The notes: generated by a model not told the origin, from the sequence alone. A stretch of DNA of 64,000 bases from JAHBXE01 sp044222195 (GCA_044222195.1 JBGANS010000004.1:1-64000); one strand, 5' to 3'. Shown: positions 1-9,314, counted from the stretch's first letter. Numbers and translations: made by a program.

Positions 1-71
1 CTCCCGCGACTCACTCTCCACTTCACCGTTTCGCGATCGGAGTTGGACAAGCCCGCACACCCGGAGCGAAC

Positions 72-1445
72 ATGGCCAAAGAGCGACGCATCGTGGTGGT
101 GGCGAACCGGCTTCCGGTGGCTCGCTCGAGATCGGGCGAGTGGGAAGTGAGCCCGGGCGGGCTGGTGACGGCCCTGCTGCCCGTGGCGAAAGCTCGACGT
201 GGGGCGTGGGTTGGATGGTCGGGATCGACCGACTTTGGGATGCGGCCGTTTGTGCATGAGCGGTTGCGGATGCGGCCGGTGACACTGTCTGATGCGGATT
301 CTCGCGACTACTACCACGGGTTTGCGAATCGAACGCTCTGGCCGCTGTACCACGACGCGATTCGTACGCCGGAGTTTCACCGACGGTGGTGGCGGGCCTA
401 CACGGAGGTGAACCACCGCTTTGCCCGGGCGGCGGCGAAGGCAGCGCGGCCGGGGGACCTCGTCTGGGTGCACGACTTTCACCTGCAGCTGGTGCCGAAG
501 ATGCTTCGGGAACTGCGGCCGGATGTGCGGATCGGGTTCTTCCTGCACATTCCGTTTCCGCCGGAAGAACTTTTCGCGTGGCTGCCGTGGCGCAAGCAGA
601 TCCTTGAGGGGCTGCTCGGGGCTGACCTGGTGGGGATGCAGATCCAGTCGGATGCGAGGAACTTCTCGCGGCTGGCGCGGGAGTACGCGGGGGCGGAGGG
701 CACGGACACCGAGTTGTACGTGGGGCGGCGCCGAATCCGTGTCGGGTCTTTCCCGATCTCCATCGACTTTGACGAGTTCAACAGCATCGCGGAACAGCCG
801 GAGGTGATCGCCCGCGCGCGCGAGATTCGGCGGCAGGTGGGCGCGAGCCGCAAGATCATCCTGTGCGTTGACCGGCTGGACTACACCAAGGGATTTGATG
901 CGCGGCTGCGGGCGTGGGAGCACATGCTCGAGAACGGGGATGTTTCGGCGCGGAGGCACGTGCTGATGCAGGTGGCGGTCCCGAGCCGCGAAGCCGTGCC
1001 GGACTATGCGACCCTGCGGGAGCAGGTGGAGCACAACGTGGGGCGGATCAACGGCGAGTTCAGCCAGCCGGGACAGGTGGCGGTGCACTACTTCCGGAGA
1101 AGCCTTCCCCGGGAGGAACTGGTGGCGTATTACCGGGCGGCGGACGTGATGCTGGTCACGCCGCTGCGGGACGGGATGAACCTGGTGTGCAAGGAGTTTG
1201 CGGCGTCGAGGCCGGACCTTGGCGGGGTTCTTGTGCTGAGCGAGTTCGCCGGGGCGGCGAGAGAGCTTCGGCGGGCGCTGCTGGTCAATCCACGGGACAT
1301 CGACGGCCTGGTGCAGTCGGTCAATGATGCGCTGAACCTGCCGCGGCAGGACGCGAGGCAGCGGATGGCGATTCTCCGTATGGTGGTCAGGCGTCACGAT
1401 GTTCACGCGTGGGCGCAAGAGTTTCTGGAGGTGCTGGCCCGTTGA
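72..1445 (+). CDS. otsA: Trehalose-6-phosphate synthase
   Basis: Glycosyltransferase family 20 enzyme of 457 residues, the usual length for bacterial OtsA. It joins glucose from a nucleotide sugar (normally UDP-glucose) to glucose-6-phosphate, giving trehalose-6-phosphate in the cytoplasm. Family landmarks are all present in order: VANRLPV at the N-terminus, GGLVTAL, WVGWSG, LVWVHDFHLQLVP near residue 140, FFLHIPFPP, LDYTKGF near residue 270 and PLRDGMNLVCKEF near residue 365. ATG at 72 fits the family N-terminus. The stop codon overlaps the TTG start of the next gene, which carries the phosphatase for its product, so the two are almost certainly co-transcribed and translationally coupled. 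Nothing looks broken. Confidence 0.96.
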   Translation: MAKERRIVVVANRLPVARSRSGEWEVSPGGLVTALLPVAKARRGAWVGWSGSTDFGMRPFVHERLRMRPVTLSDADSRDYYHGFANRTLWPLYHDAIRTPEFHRRWWRAYTEVNHRFARAAAKAARPGDLVWVHDFHLQLVPKMLRELRPDVRIGFFLHIPFPPEELFAWLPWRKQILEGLLGADLVGMQIQSDARNFSRLAREYAGAEGTDTELYVGRRRIRVGSFPISIDFDEFNSIAEQPEVIARAREIRRQVGASRKIILCVDRLDYTKGFDARLRAWEHMLENGDVSARRHVLMQVAVPSREAVPDYATLREQVEHNVGRINGEFSQPGQVAVHYFRRSLPREELVAYYRAADVMLVTPLRDGMNLVCKEFAASRPDLGGVLVLSEFAGAARELRRALLVNPRDIDGLVQSVNDALNLPRQDARQRMAILRMVVRRHDVHAWAQEFLEVLAR

Positions 1446-3958
1446 TCGAACCGCGGCTCCAGGATGAACTTCGGCGGATCGCGGCGTCGCCGATCCTGCT
1501 GGTGGGGTGCGACTTTGACGGGACGCTGGCGGCGATTGCGCCGACTCCGGACCTGGCGGAGGTGGATCGGGAGTCGCTCGCGGCGCTGACCCGCCTGTCG
1601 AACCTGGAGTCGACGCATGTCGCGGTGTTGACCGGTCGCTCGCGGGATGATGTCGCTCGGAAGCTTGGTGGAGTTCAGGGGTTCACGCTTGTCGGCGGGC
1701 ACGGCGCGGAGTCCGACGACGTTGCGCAGCCCGACAGGGGCATGCTCGACGAGCTTCGCGAGACGATGGCACGCATCGGCAGTCGCTTTGTCGGGGCGCT
1801 CGTGGAAGTCAAGCGGACCGGCGTGGCGATGCACTACCGAAACGTGGAGCCGGCGGCCCACGGCGACTTCAGGGCGGAGGTCCACGCGGCGGCCGCGCGG
1901 CTGGGCTGCCCGCTGGTCCGCGATGGCCTGATGGTGGTGGAAACCGGAGTGGTGAAAGCGGACAAGGGAATGGCGCTCCGGTCGCTTGTGCAGCGGCTCA
2001 ACGCGCACGCGGTGCTGTTCATCGGGGACGATGCGACGGACGAGGATGCGTTCGCGGCGCTTCGACCTCAGGACGTCGGCGTGCGAGTCGGGAGCGCGGA
2101 GAGCGTCGCGGAGTTCTCGGTTCGAGATCCGGTGGTTGTTCGACAGGTGCTCGCCTCACTGGCGGCCGAGCGCGAAGCAATCCTGCGCTCCCGGTCGGTG
2201 ACGCCGATTGATGAACTTGCCCTGCTCTCTGACCAACGCCTGTGCGCCCTTATCGACGCCCGCGGCCGGGTGGCGTGGATGTGCGCGCCGCGGATCGATT
2301 CAGCCCCGGTGTTCGCTTCGCTGCTGGGAGATGAGTCGGCGGGGTTCTTTGAAGTCGGCCCGGCGGATTCGCGCCCGGTGGTTCGGCGCTTGTACGAGCC
2401 CGACACGTTCGTGCTCCGCGTTGAGTATGACGGGATGGCGGTCACGGACTATCTCGACTGCTCGGGCGGACGGGCGTATCAGCGGGCCGGGCGGTCGGAC
2501 CTGATGAGAATCGTGGAGGGGAGCGGGCGAGTGGCGATTCGCTTTTCGCCGCGAATCGACTTTGGGCGTCTGCCGACTCGGCTGCGGGTTCAGGAGCACG
2601 GGCTCATTGTCGAGGGGAGCGCGGATCCCATTTCGCTGCGGGCGACGGGCGTGAAGTGGAGGATTGAGGACCAGGGCGGGCACCAAACGGCGGTCGCCGA
2701 GGTGGAACTCACGGATGGCCCGCTGGTTCTCGAGTTGCGCCTGGGCGGCACGGGACTGAAGGAAGCGCCGGTTTCCGAGTCCGCCCGACGCGCGGCGACG
2801 GGTCACTTCTGGACCGCGTGGGCCGGGCCCTTGCGGCTGCCCTCGCTGCACAAGGACCTGGTGAAACGGAGCGCGCTGGTGATCAAGTCGCTGTGCTATG
2901 GCCCGACCGGAGCCATCGCGGCGGCGGCCACGACAAGCCTGCCGGAACAGATGGGCGGGGTCCGCAACTGGGACTACCGGTTCTGCTGGGTGCGGGACTC
3001 GTGCATGTCGGCGGCGGCGCTGGTTCGGCTCGGGTCGACGGGGCATGCGATCAAGCTGCTGGACTGGCTGAACGGGATCATGGAGGACTTGCCGAACCCG
3101 GAACGGCTGCGGCCGATCTACACGGTCAAGGGCGCGGAGCTGGGGCCGGAGGGGGAAGTTCCGGAGCTGCGCGGATACGGCGAGAGCAGGCCGGTGCGCG
3201 TGGGCAACGGGGCCGGGCACCAGGTGCAGCTTGACGTGTTTGGAGTTGTGGCGGACTTGATCGCCATGCTCGCAGAGGTCGGGGGGCCGCTGACGCCGGA
3301 GCACATGCGGCTGCTCGACTCGATGATTCATGCCGTGAGTCGGCGCTGGTATGAACCGGACCACGGGATTTGGGAAGTCCGGGGACCCTTGAGGCATCAC
3401 GTCCACTCCAAGACGCTGTGCTGGTACGCGGTGGCCCGCGCGTGCCGCGCACGAGAAATTCTGGGGGATCGGGTTCGACAGGAAGACCTGGACCTGGCGG
3501 ACCGAATCCGGGCTGACATCCTGGCCCGGGGGTTCAATCAAGCACTGGGCAGCTTTTCGGCCGCGTACGGAGAAATGAAGATCGACGCGGCGTGCCTGCT
3601 GGTGGGGCTGACGGGGCTGGTCGCGCCGGATGACCCTCGGTTTGTGGCGACGGTGAGGGAAGTCGAGAAAGCGCTGCTCGACCGGGGCACGGTGTTGCGG
3701 TACCGGTGCGACGATGGGCTGCCGGGCACGGAGGGCGGGTTCCACCTGTGCACGGGGTGGCTGATCGAGTCGCTGTGGCTGGTGGGGAGGAAGGCGGATG
3801 CCAGGGCCCTGCTGGATCGGTACGCGGCGCAGGCGGGGCCGCTTGGTCTCTATTCCGAAGAGCGCGACCCCGTCAGCGGCCGCGCCCTCGGGAACTACCC
3901 ACAGGCGTACTCGCACCTGGCCCTCATCAACGCGTGCTGTCGGCTTGCAGGGGCTTAG
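1442..3958 (+). CDS. otsB: Trehalose-6-phosphate phosphatase fused to a GH15 glucoamylase/trehalase-like domain
   Basis: Two enzymes in one 838-residue chain. Residues 1 to about 235 are a HAD-type trehalose-6-phosphate phosphatase: nucleophile motif DFDGTLA (D24, D26), LTGRSRDD, the K of DKGMAL, and GDDATDEDAF. Residues about 245 to 838 form a glycoside hydrolase family 15 domain (glucoamylases and bacterial trehalases), with RNWDYRFCWVRDS, the catalytic acid in GIWEVRG and the catalytic base in LYSEERDP before GNYPQAYSHLALI. Both active sites look complete. The frame opens at GTG 1409 inside otsA, but TTG 1442 overlaps the otsA stop and has GGAGG 10 bases upstream, so I prefer TTG. The GH15 substrate (trehalose, maltose or glucan ends) cannot be decided from sequence. 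Confidence 0.9.
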   Translation: MIEPRLQDELRRIAASPILLVGCDFDGTLAAIAPTPDLAEVDRESLAALTRLSNLESTHVAVLTGRSRDDVARKLGGVQGFTLVGGHGAESDDVAQPDRGMLDELRETMARIGSRFVGALVEVKRTGVAMHYRNVEPAAHGDFRAEVHAAAARLGCPLVRDGLMVVETGVVKADKGMALRSLVQRLNAHAVLFIGDDATDEDAFAALRPQDVGVRVGSAESVAEFSVRDPVVVRQVLASLAAEREAILRSRSVTPIDELALLSDQRLCALIDARGRVAWMCAPRIDSAPVFASLLGDESAGFFEVGPADSRPVVRRLYEPDTFVLRVEYDGMAVTDYLDCSGGRAYQRAGRSDLMRIVEGSGRVAIRFSPRIDFGRLPTRLRVQEHGLIVEGSADPISLRATGVKWRIEDQGGHQTAVAEVELTDGPLVLELRLGGTGLKEAPVSESARRAATGHFWTAWAGPLRLPSLHKDLVKRSALVIKSLCYGPTGAIAAAATTSLPEQMGGVRNWDYRFCWVRDSCMSAAALVRLGSTGHAIKLLDWLNGIMEDLPNPERLRPIYTVKGAELGPEGEVPELRGYGESRPVRVGNGAGHQVQLDVFGVVADLIAMLAEVGGPLTPEHMRLLDSMIHAVSRRWYEPDHGIWEVRGPLRHHVHSKTLCWYAVARACRAREILGDRVRQEDLDLADRIRADILARGFNQALGSFSAAYGEMKIDAACLLVGLTGLVAPDDPRFVATVREVEKALLDRGTVLRYRCDDGLPGTEGGFHLCTGWLIESLWLVGRKADARALLDRYAAQAGPLGLYSEERDPVSGRALGNYPQAYSHLALINACCRLAGA

Positions 3959-4457
3959 GTTCGAGCTCGAAAAGAGAGTCCACGACCTGCCGAGCGTGAT
4001 ACTGGGGAGCCTTGTCGGGAGAGAAGACCTCGACTGTCACCCATGAACCGCCGCGGGAATGAGGCACGGCCTTGAGCCAGATCTGCGTGTCCTTCATGGT
4101 TGAGTTCTGCCACGCGAATGACCTGAGTGGCCACCACATGGTGACTTCATGGTGCATGCTGTTGTCGAGGAGACTCACGACAGGCCAGGTGATCAGCCTG
4201 ACGGGCAACAGGGCGAAGCCCGCGACGCCCGCGGGCACGGTCCAGAAGGTGGACTCGCTTTTGGAGGCCACGACCATGCCAGGATTTCCGAGAAAGGCGT
4301 TGTAGCCGCGCTCTTTGAATGCCGCGGCCGCTGTCGTGAGCACTTGGTCGGGGGCTGCGTTCACCCAATCGGAGAGTGCGGGCGCTGAAAGGGGTTGGTG
4401 TCCGGCACAACCGACAAGGCCGACGACTGTCAGTGGGAGGAGGTTGGCGATTCGCAC
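3927..4457 (-). CDS. Uncharacterised lipoprotein
   Basis: A 176-residue protein with a short N-terminal hydrophobic stretch ending in a lipobox-like VGLVGC, so it is probably lipid-anchored after export. The rest contains no domain I recognise; a short hydrophobic stretch (GVAGFALLPVRLI) lies near residue 85. Its last 32 bases overlap the 3' end of the convergent trehalose fusion gene. It is transcribed away from carB, leaving a shared 5' region of about 190 bases. Function unknown. Confidence 0.7.
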   Translation of the reverse strand: MRIANLLPLTVVGLVGCAGHQPLSAPALSDWVNAAPDQVLTTAAAAFKERGYNAFLGNPGMVVASKSESTFWTVPAGVAGFALLPVRLITWPVVSLLDNSMHHEVTMWWPLRSFAWQNSTMKDTQIWLKAVPHSRGGSWVTVEVFSPDKAPQYHARQVVDSLFELEPKPLQADSTR

Positions 4458-4506
4458 GGCGACACCTTGAATTGCACCGTCGGCTGGGCATATTAGTGAT
4501 TACTAG

Positions 4507-4519
4507 CTTGCCTGGCAAG
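4507..4519. promoter_or_regulatory. Short palindrome between divergent genes
   Basis: CTTGCCTGGCAAG is a perfect 6+1+6 inverted repeat in the 188-base gap between the lipoprotein gene and carB. Its position suits an operator, but nothing else in the sequence ties it to a regulator, and a palindrome of this size can occur by chance. Confidence 0.2.
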
Positions 4520-4645
4520 AGCCACGAATGCTGCGATTTGCAATCGGGGCGACTATGCTGACGAAGTTTGCGCTCGGCAGGGTCCCGTGGGACGGCCGGG
4601 CGCTGAGGGACAGCCGCCACGACGGCGGCGTTGAGAAAGGCTGAG

Positions 4646-7600
4646 ATGCCCAAGCGGACGGATATCAAGACCATTCTGATCGTCGGTTCAGGGCCCATCG
4701 TCATCGGGCAGGGTTGCGAGTTTGACTATTCGGGAACGCAGGCGTGCAAGGCGCTCAAGGCTGAGGGCTATCGCATTGTCCTGGTGAACTCGAACCCCGC
4801 GACGATCATGACGGACCCGGCGTTTTCGGATCGAACGTATATCGAGCCGATCACGCCCGAAGCGGTGCGGAAGGTGATTAAGAAGGAGGCGGGGCGGGGG
4901 ACACGGATCGACGCGATTCTACCAACGCTTGGCGGGCAGACGGCGCTCAACTGCGCGTGCAAACTGTGGGATGATGGAACGCTGGCGGAGTTCGGGATCG
5001 AGATGATCGGCGCGAATCGCAAGGTGATTCACCGGGCGGAAGATCGTCAGCAGTTCAAGGACATTGTCGAGGCGCTCGGGCTCAAGATGCCCAAGTCGAA
5101 GACGGTGACGACGGTTGAGGAGGGGCTGGAGTTTCTGAAGGAGATCGGCCTGCCGGCGATCTGTCGGCCGGCGTTCACGCTGGGCGGAACGGGCGGGGGC
5201 ATCGCGTACAACATGGAGGAGTTCCGGGAGCTGCTGTCGCGTGGGTTGGCCGCGTCGATGATCAAGCAGGTGCAGATTGATCAGAGCGTGATCGGGTGGA
5301 AGGAATACGAGCTCGAGGTTGTCCGGGACAAGAAGGACAACTGCATCATCGTGTGCGGGGTTGAGAATATCGACCCGATGGGCGTGCACACAGGGGACTC
5401 GATCACGGTGGCGCCGATCCTGACCTTGTCGGACAAGGAATACCAGGCGATGCGGGATGCCGCGTTCGCGATCATGCGGGCGGTGGGCGTCGAGACGGGC
5501 GGGAGCAACGTGCAGTTCGGGGTGGACCCGGCGCCGAAGGATGGCAAGTTCCACATGGTTGTGGTCGAGATGAACCCGCGGGTGTCGCGGAGTTCCGCCC
5601 TCGCCAGCAAAGCCACCGGCTTCCCCATTGCCAAGATCGCGGCGAAGCTGGCCGTCGGCTACACGCTTGATGAACTGCGGAACGACATCACGGGAACGAC
5701 GAGCGCGTGCTTTGAGCCGGCGATCGACTATGTCGTGACGAAGATGCCGCGCTGGACGTTTGAGAAGTTTCCCGAGGCGGATGAGACGCTGACGACGCAG
5801 ATGAAGTCCGTCGGCGAGGCGATGGCGATCGGGCGGACGTTCAAGGAAAGCCTGCAGAAGGTCATCCGCTCGATGGAGGTCAAGCGATTCGGGCTGGGGC
5901 TGGATCGGAACGACAAGTGGCTGGCGGCCATGCGCGCGGTGGAGCGGGAACAGCTGGTGTTGGACGTGATGGGGAGCGCGACGGGCGTGCCGGGGCGCGC
6001 GGATGGCCCGCGCGGCACGAGCAACTCGGGTCTCCGCACGGCGGATGGGCAGCCGATTGAGTGGCCGATTCCGTGGGAGAAGCTGAGCCGGAAACTGGCG
6101 GTGCCGAGCCAGGGTCGGTTCTACTACATCCGTTACGCCTTCAAGATGGGGTGGTCGCTCGACAAGGTGCACGAGCTGTCGAAGATCGACCGCTTCTTCC
6201 TGGATCAGATCAAGCAGCTGGTGGACTTTGAGGATGTTCTGTGCGGATACCGGACACTGGAAGAAGTGCCGCGGGAGGTGCTGTTTACGGCCAAGCAGTA
6301 CGGGTATTCGGATGCCCAACTCGCGAACCTGTACCTCGGGACGATCAAGAGCGAGACGATTCTGCAGGTGAGGGAGCATCGGAAGAAGCTCGGCATCGAG
6401 CCTGTGTACAAGATGGTGGACACGTGCGCGGCGGAGTTTGAGGCGGTTACGCCGTACTACTACTCGACGTATGAGAGCGGGTGCAGCGAAACAGCGAAAC
6501 AGCGAGACAGCGAGACGGGGAAAGGCACTCTTGTCCAAGGCGATGACGAGATTCGAGTTACGGACAAGAAGAAGGTCATCATTCTCGGTGGCGGGCCGAA
6601 CCGGATCGGGCAGGGTATTGAGTTTGACTATTGCTGCTGCCACGCGGCGTTTGCGGCGAAGGAGCTTGGCTTCGAGTCGGTGATGATCAACTCGAACCCG
6701 GAAACGGTTTCGACGGACTATGACACATCCAACCTTCTCTTCTTTGAGCCTCTCACACTGGAAGATGTGCTCAATGTTGTCGAGCGTCTGAATGGGACCA
6801 CGCTGAGCCTTCGGTCGCGGGCGGCGCATGTCGGCAACGTGCTCGGCCTGATCATCCAGTTCGGCGGTCAAACGCCCCTGAATCTTGCTCATGGCCTCAC
6901 GCTGGCGGGGGCACCGATCATCGGCACGTCGGTCGACTCCATCGATCTTGCCGAGGACCGCGAGCGGTTCGACGCCATACTTGAACGCCTGAACATCAAG
7001 CGACCGCCGAGCGGGATCGCACGTTCGATCGATGAGGCTGTCGTCGTCGCCAACCGGATCGGGTACCCCGTGCTGGTCCGGCCGAGCTACGTGCTCGGCG
7101 GGCGGGGGATGGAAGTGTGCTCGGACGAGAAGACGCTGCGCAACTACGTGACCACCGCGCTGAAGCTCTCCGGGATGGACGATGCCCCGGTTCTGATCGA
7201 CCGGTTCCTGGATGCGGCCACGGAAGTGGACGTGGATGTGGTGGCGGACTTCGGGCTGGTCGAAGCCGCGAAACAGCGAACTGGCCAGGCATCGTCAAGG
7301 GCCATGATCTGCGGCGTGATGGAGCACATCGAGCACGCGGGTGTTCACTCCGGCGATTCTTCGTGCACGATCCCGCCCTACTCGCTGCCGAAGAAAGTGC
7401 AGGAGCGCATCCGCGAGATATCGCGACATCTTGCCGCAGCCCTGGGGGTTCGGGGGCTGATGAACGTGCAAATGGCGATCAAGGATGGCGAGGTCTACAT
7501 CCTCGAAGTCAATCCCCGGGCATCGCGCACAGCGCCGTTCGTGTCGAAGGCGACGCACATTTCGTGGCCCGCGATCGCCGCCAAGGTGATGATGGGCAAG

Positions 7601-8278
7601 TCCCTGGCGGAGCTGGGCGTCGAGGAAGTGGACGGCAAGCTGGACTCACGCGGGCCGTTCGCGGTCAAGGAATCCGTGTTCCCGTTCAGCAAGTTCCCGG
7701 GTGTGGATGTGGTGCTCGGGCCGGAGATGCGATCGACGGGCGAGGTGATGGGGATGGACGCTTCGTTCCCGGTTGCATTCGCGAAGGCTCAGATGGCGGC
7801 GGGCCCGGAGCTGCCGCGCGAGGGCGGCGTCTTCGTTTCGGTGCGCGAGTCGGACCGGCCGACCATCGTCGAACCGGCGCGGTCCCTGCTTGGCATGGGC
7901 TTCCAGGTGTACGCGACCGAGGGCACGGGCGAGTTCCTGAAGAAGCGCGGACTGAAGCCGACAATTCTGCAGAAGATCGCGGCGGGCGCGCGGCCCAACG
8001 TGATCGACCTGATGAGCAACGGACAGATTTCCCTGATCATCAACACGCCAACGCGGACAGGGTGGCAAACCGACGAGGGCAAGATTCGTTCGACAGCGGT
8101 GAGATTAGGAATCCCGATGATTTCGACGGCGACGGCCGCCGTGGCGAGCGTGAAGGCGATCGAGGCCCTGCGGGCCGGGGACTGGGATGTCGCCGCGATT
8201 CAAGACTATCTGCCGGCGGGACGAGAGGGGCAGTCCAAGCCGGTCGTGGTCCCCCACCGCTCCAAGGTCCCTTCCTGA
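4646..8278 (+). CDS. carB: Carbamoyl-phosphate synthase large subunit
   Basis: Makes carbamoyl phosphate from bicarbonate, ammonia (from CarA) and two ATP, feeding pyrimidine and arginine synthesis. The duplicated ATP-grasp layout is clear: VGSGPIVIGQGCEFDYSG at the N-terminus, NPRVSRSSALASKATG, the second half starting at ILGGGPNRIGQGIEFDY, NPRASRTAPFVSKAT, and a C-terminal MGS-like allosteric domain (TEGTGEFLKKRG). ATG 4646 (MPKRTDIKT) matches the family start and has GAGAAAGG upstream; an earlier in-frame TTG at 4631 is less likely. At 1210 residues it is longer than the usual 1070-1080. Part of the excess is two insertions that share the peptide AKQR: one at the junction of the halves (SETAKQRDSETGK, 6480-6570), one in the second ATP-grasp domain (LVEAAKQRTGQASS, 7255-7305). 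No carA lies in the window. Confidence 0.97.
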   Translation: MPKRTDIKTILIVGSGPIVIGQGCEFDYSGTQACKALKAEGYRIVLVNSNPATIMTDPAFSDRTYIEPITPEAVRKVIKKEAGRGTRIDAILPTLGGQTALNCACKLWDDGTLAEFGIEMIGANRKVIHRAEDRQQFKDIVEALGLKMPKSKTVTTVEEGLEFLKEIGLPAICRPAFTLGGTGGGIAYNMEEFRELLSRGLAASMIKQVQIDQSVIGWKEYELEVVRDKKDNCIIVCGVENIDPMGVHTGDSITVAPILTLSDKEYQAMRDAAFAIMRAVGVETGGSNVQFGVDPAPKDGKFHMVVVEMNPRVSRSSALASKATGFPIAKIAAKLAVGYTLDELRNDITGTTSACFEPAIDYVVTKMPRWTFEKFPEADETLTTQMKSVGEAMAIGRTFKESLQKVIRSMEVKRFGLGLDRNDKWLAAMRAVEREQLVLDVMGSATGVPGRADGPRGTSNSGLRTADGQPIEWPIPWEKLSRKLAVPSQGRFYYIRYAFKMGWSLDKVHELSKIDRFFLDQIKQLVDFEDVLCGYRTLEEVPREVLFTAKQYGYSDAQLANLYLGTIKSETILQVREHRKKLGIEPVYKMVDTCAAEFEAVTPYYYSTYESGCSETAKQRDSETGKGTLVQGDDEIRVTDKKKVIILGGGPNRIGQGIEFDYCCCHAAFAAKELGFESVMINSNPETVSTDYDTSNLLFFEPLTLEDVLNVVERLNGTTLSLRSRAAHVGNVLGLIIQFGGQTPLNLAHGLTLAGAPIIGTSVDSIDLAEDRERFDAILERLNIKRPPSGIARSIDEAVVVANRIGYPVLVRPSYVLGGRGMEVCSDEKTLRNYVTTALKLSGMDDAPVLIDRFLDAATEVDVDVVADFGLVEAAKQRTGQASSRAMICGVMEHIEHAGVHSGDSSCTIPPYSLPKKVQERIREISRHLAAALGVRGLMNVQMAIKDGEVYILEVNPRASRTAPFVSKATHISWPAIAAKVMMGKSLAELGVEEVDGKLDSRGPFAVKESVFPFSKFPGVDVVLGPEMRSTGEVMGMDASFPVAFAKAQMAAGPELPREGGVFVSVRESDRPTIVEPARSLLGMGFQVYATEGTGEFLKKRGLKPTILQKIAAGARPNVIDLMSNGQISLIINTPTRTGWQTDEGKIRSTAVRLGIPMISTATAAVASVKAIEALRAGDWDVAAIQDYLPAGREGQSKPVVVPHRSKVPS
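6486..6517 (+). repeat. Octanucleotide tandem repeat inside carB
   Basis: Four 8-base units in a row: GCGAAACA twice, then GCGAGACA, then GCGAGACG. Because 8 is not a multiple of 3, successive units are read in different frames, yet the gene stays open and encodes SETAKQRDSETGK in the linker between the two halves of CarB. The same GCGAAACAGCGAA 13-mer recurs at 7268-7280 in a second insertion of the same gene. Confidence 0.85.
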
Positions 8279-8394
8279 ATTAGGTCGAATCCAGAACGGG
8301 GCGATGTCGAGGGCCCTGAGCCAGCGAACTGGTCGACCGGGCTTCATGGAGAAGATGTCGGAACGGAGCAGCCGGCGGTCGCGGACTGACGGGC

Positions 8395-9231
8395 TTACGG
8401 CTCAGGCTTGGGAACAGGGAGAGGCCCGGTGCGAGTCGATTCGATCTCGCGAAGTATCCCTGTCACCATGGCCTCGACGACCTTCTCACCTTTCTCCCGT
8501 GTAGCAAGTGTCGCGTCACCGAACACGCCGCTGGGGGAGTAGCGCCCGACATCCTTGGGGTCGCGCGACAGCGGGCCCCCGGAGCCTTCGGGCATGTCCT
8601 TGGCGGCCTTGCGCATGTCAACGATCTCGGGCGCCATGTAGAGCATCATGGACGTTTCGATTTCGTCGGCGTGGGTGCCGCGGGCCTGGGTCCGGACTTT
8701 CTCGACGACGCCGCCGTCGACCTTGAGGATGTCGGTGTACGTCATGAGGAGGCCCGCCTCTGCCAGTCGTTCGGACGCGGGCTTGAGGGCACGAAGGGTC
8801 GAGACGCCGGTGTTCAGGATGTAGAACCGGCGCGGCCCGTGGCGCGACACGGAGAGGCAGATATCCACGATCACATCCCGGGCCGTTTCCATTTGCAGGG
8901 TCGTGGAGCCCGGAAAGTTCACGAAGGCGGGGTAATAGGAGTAGTTCACGGCCGGAAGGACGACGACGTCGGCCGTCACGAGCACGCGGCGGGTGAAGTA
9001 GGCCGCGATGACGGCGTCGTTCTTGAGCGGGAGGTGCGGGCCGTGCTCCTTGGCGGCGGCTCCGAGCGGAATGACGACGACGGTGTCCGGAGTCAGGACT
9101 TTCTCGGCTTCGGGCCAGGCGAGGTCCTCCAGAAGCACGCCGCGGCGGGCGTGTTGAGATGGAGCCGAGCAGGCGGCCAGGAAGACGGCGAGCATCGGAC
9201 CGGCGGCCAGGCAGGCGAGTCGGGGCATCAT
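8395..9231 (-). CDS. Creatininase-family lipoprotein (predicted exported amidohydrolase)
   Basis: A 278-residue protein starting with a lipoprotein signal (VFLAACS, Cys near residue 21). The rest matches the creatininase / creatinine amidohydrolase family of metal-dependent amidases: IPLGAAAKEHGPHLPL with the metal-binding E and H, then D in NDAVIA, and GTHADEIETSM carrying further metal ligands. Most creatininase relatives act in the cytoplasm on creatinine or cyclic amides, so a lipidated version is unusual; substrate unknown. It faces the dehydrogenase gene at 9315 divergently with a short gap, and ends about 115 bases from the carB stop in convergent orientation. Confidence 0.82.
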   Translation of the reverse strand: MMPRLACLAAGPMLAVFLAACSAPSQHARRGVLLEDLAWPEAEKVLTPDTVVVIPLGAAAKEHGPHLPLKNDAVIAAYFTRRVLVTADVVVLPAVNYSYYPAFVNFPGSTTLQMETARDVIVDICLSVSRHGPRRFYILNTGVSTLRALKPASERLAEAGLLMTYTDILKVDGGVVEKVRTQARGTHADEIETSMMLYMAPEIVDMRKAAKDMPEGSGGPLSRDPKDVGRYSPSGVFGDATLATREKGEKVVEAMVTGILREIESTRTGPLPVPKPEP

Positions 9232-9314
9232 GGCGAGCAGTCTACCGGCCGGCGGGAATGGACTTCACAGACGCGATCGCCCTGCTACGCTCTGTCCCCC
9301 AAAGGAGTCTCGCA

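Noticed and set aside
2300..3916. 538-residue open frame on the minus strand opposite the otsB-GH15 gene
   Set aside because: It is an Arg/Pro/His-rich antisense shadow of a strongly conserved gene in GC-rich DNA, with no family match.
4919..6892. 657-residue minus-strand open frame within carB
   Set aside because: Antisense shadow of CarB; composition (Arg, His, Leu) is typical of such artefacts.
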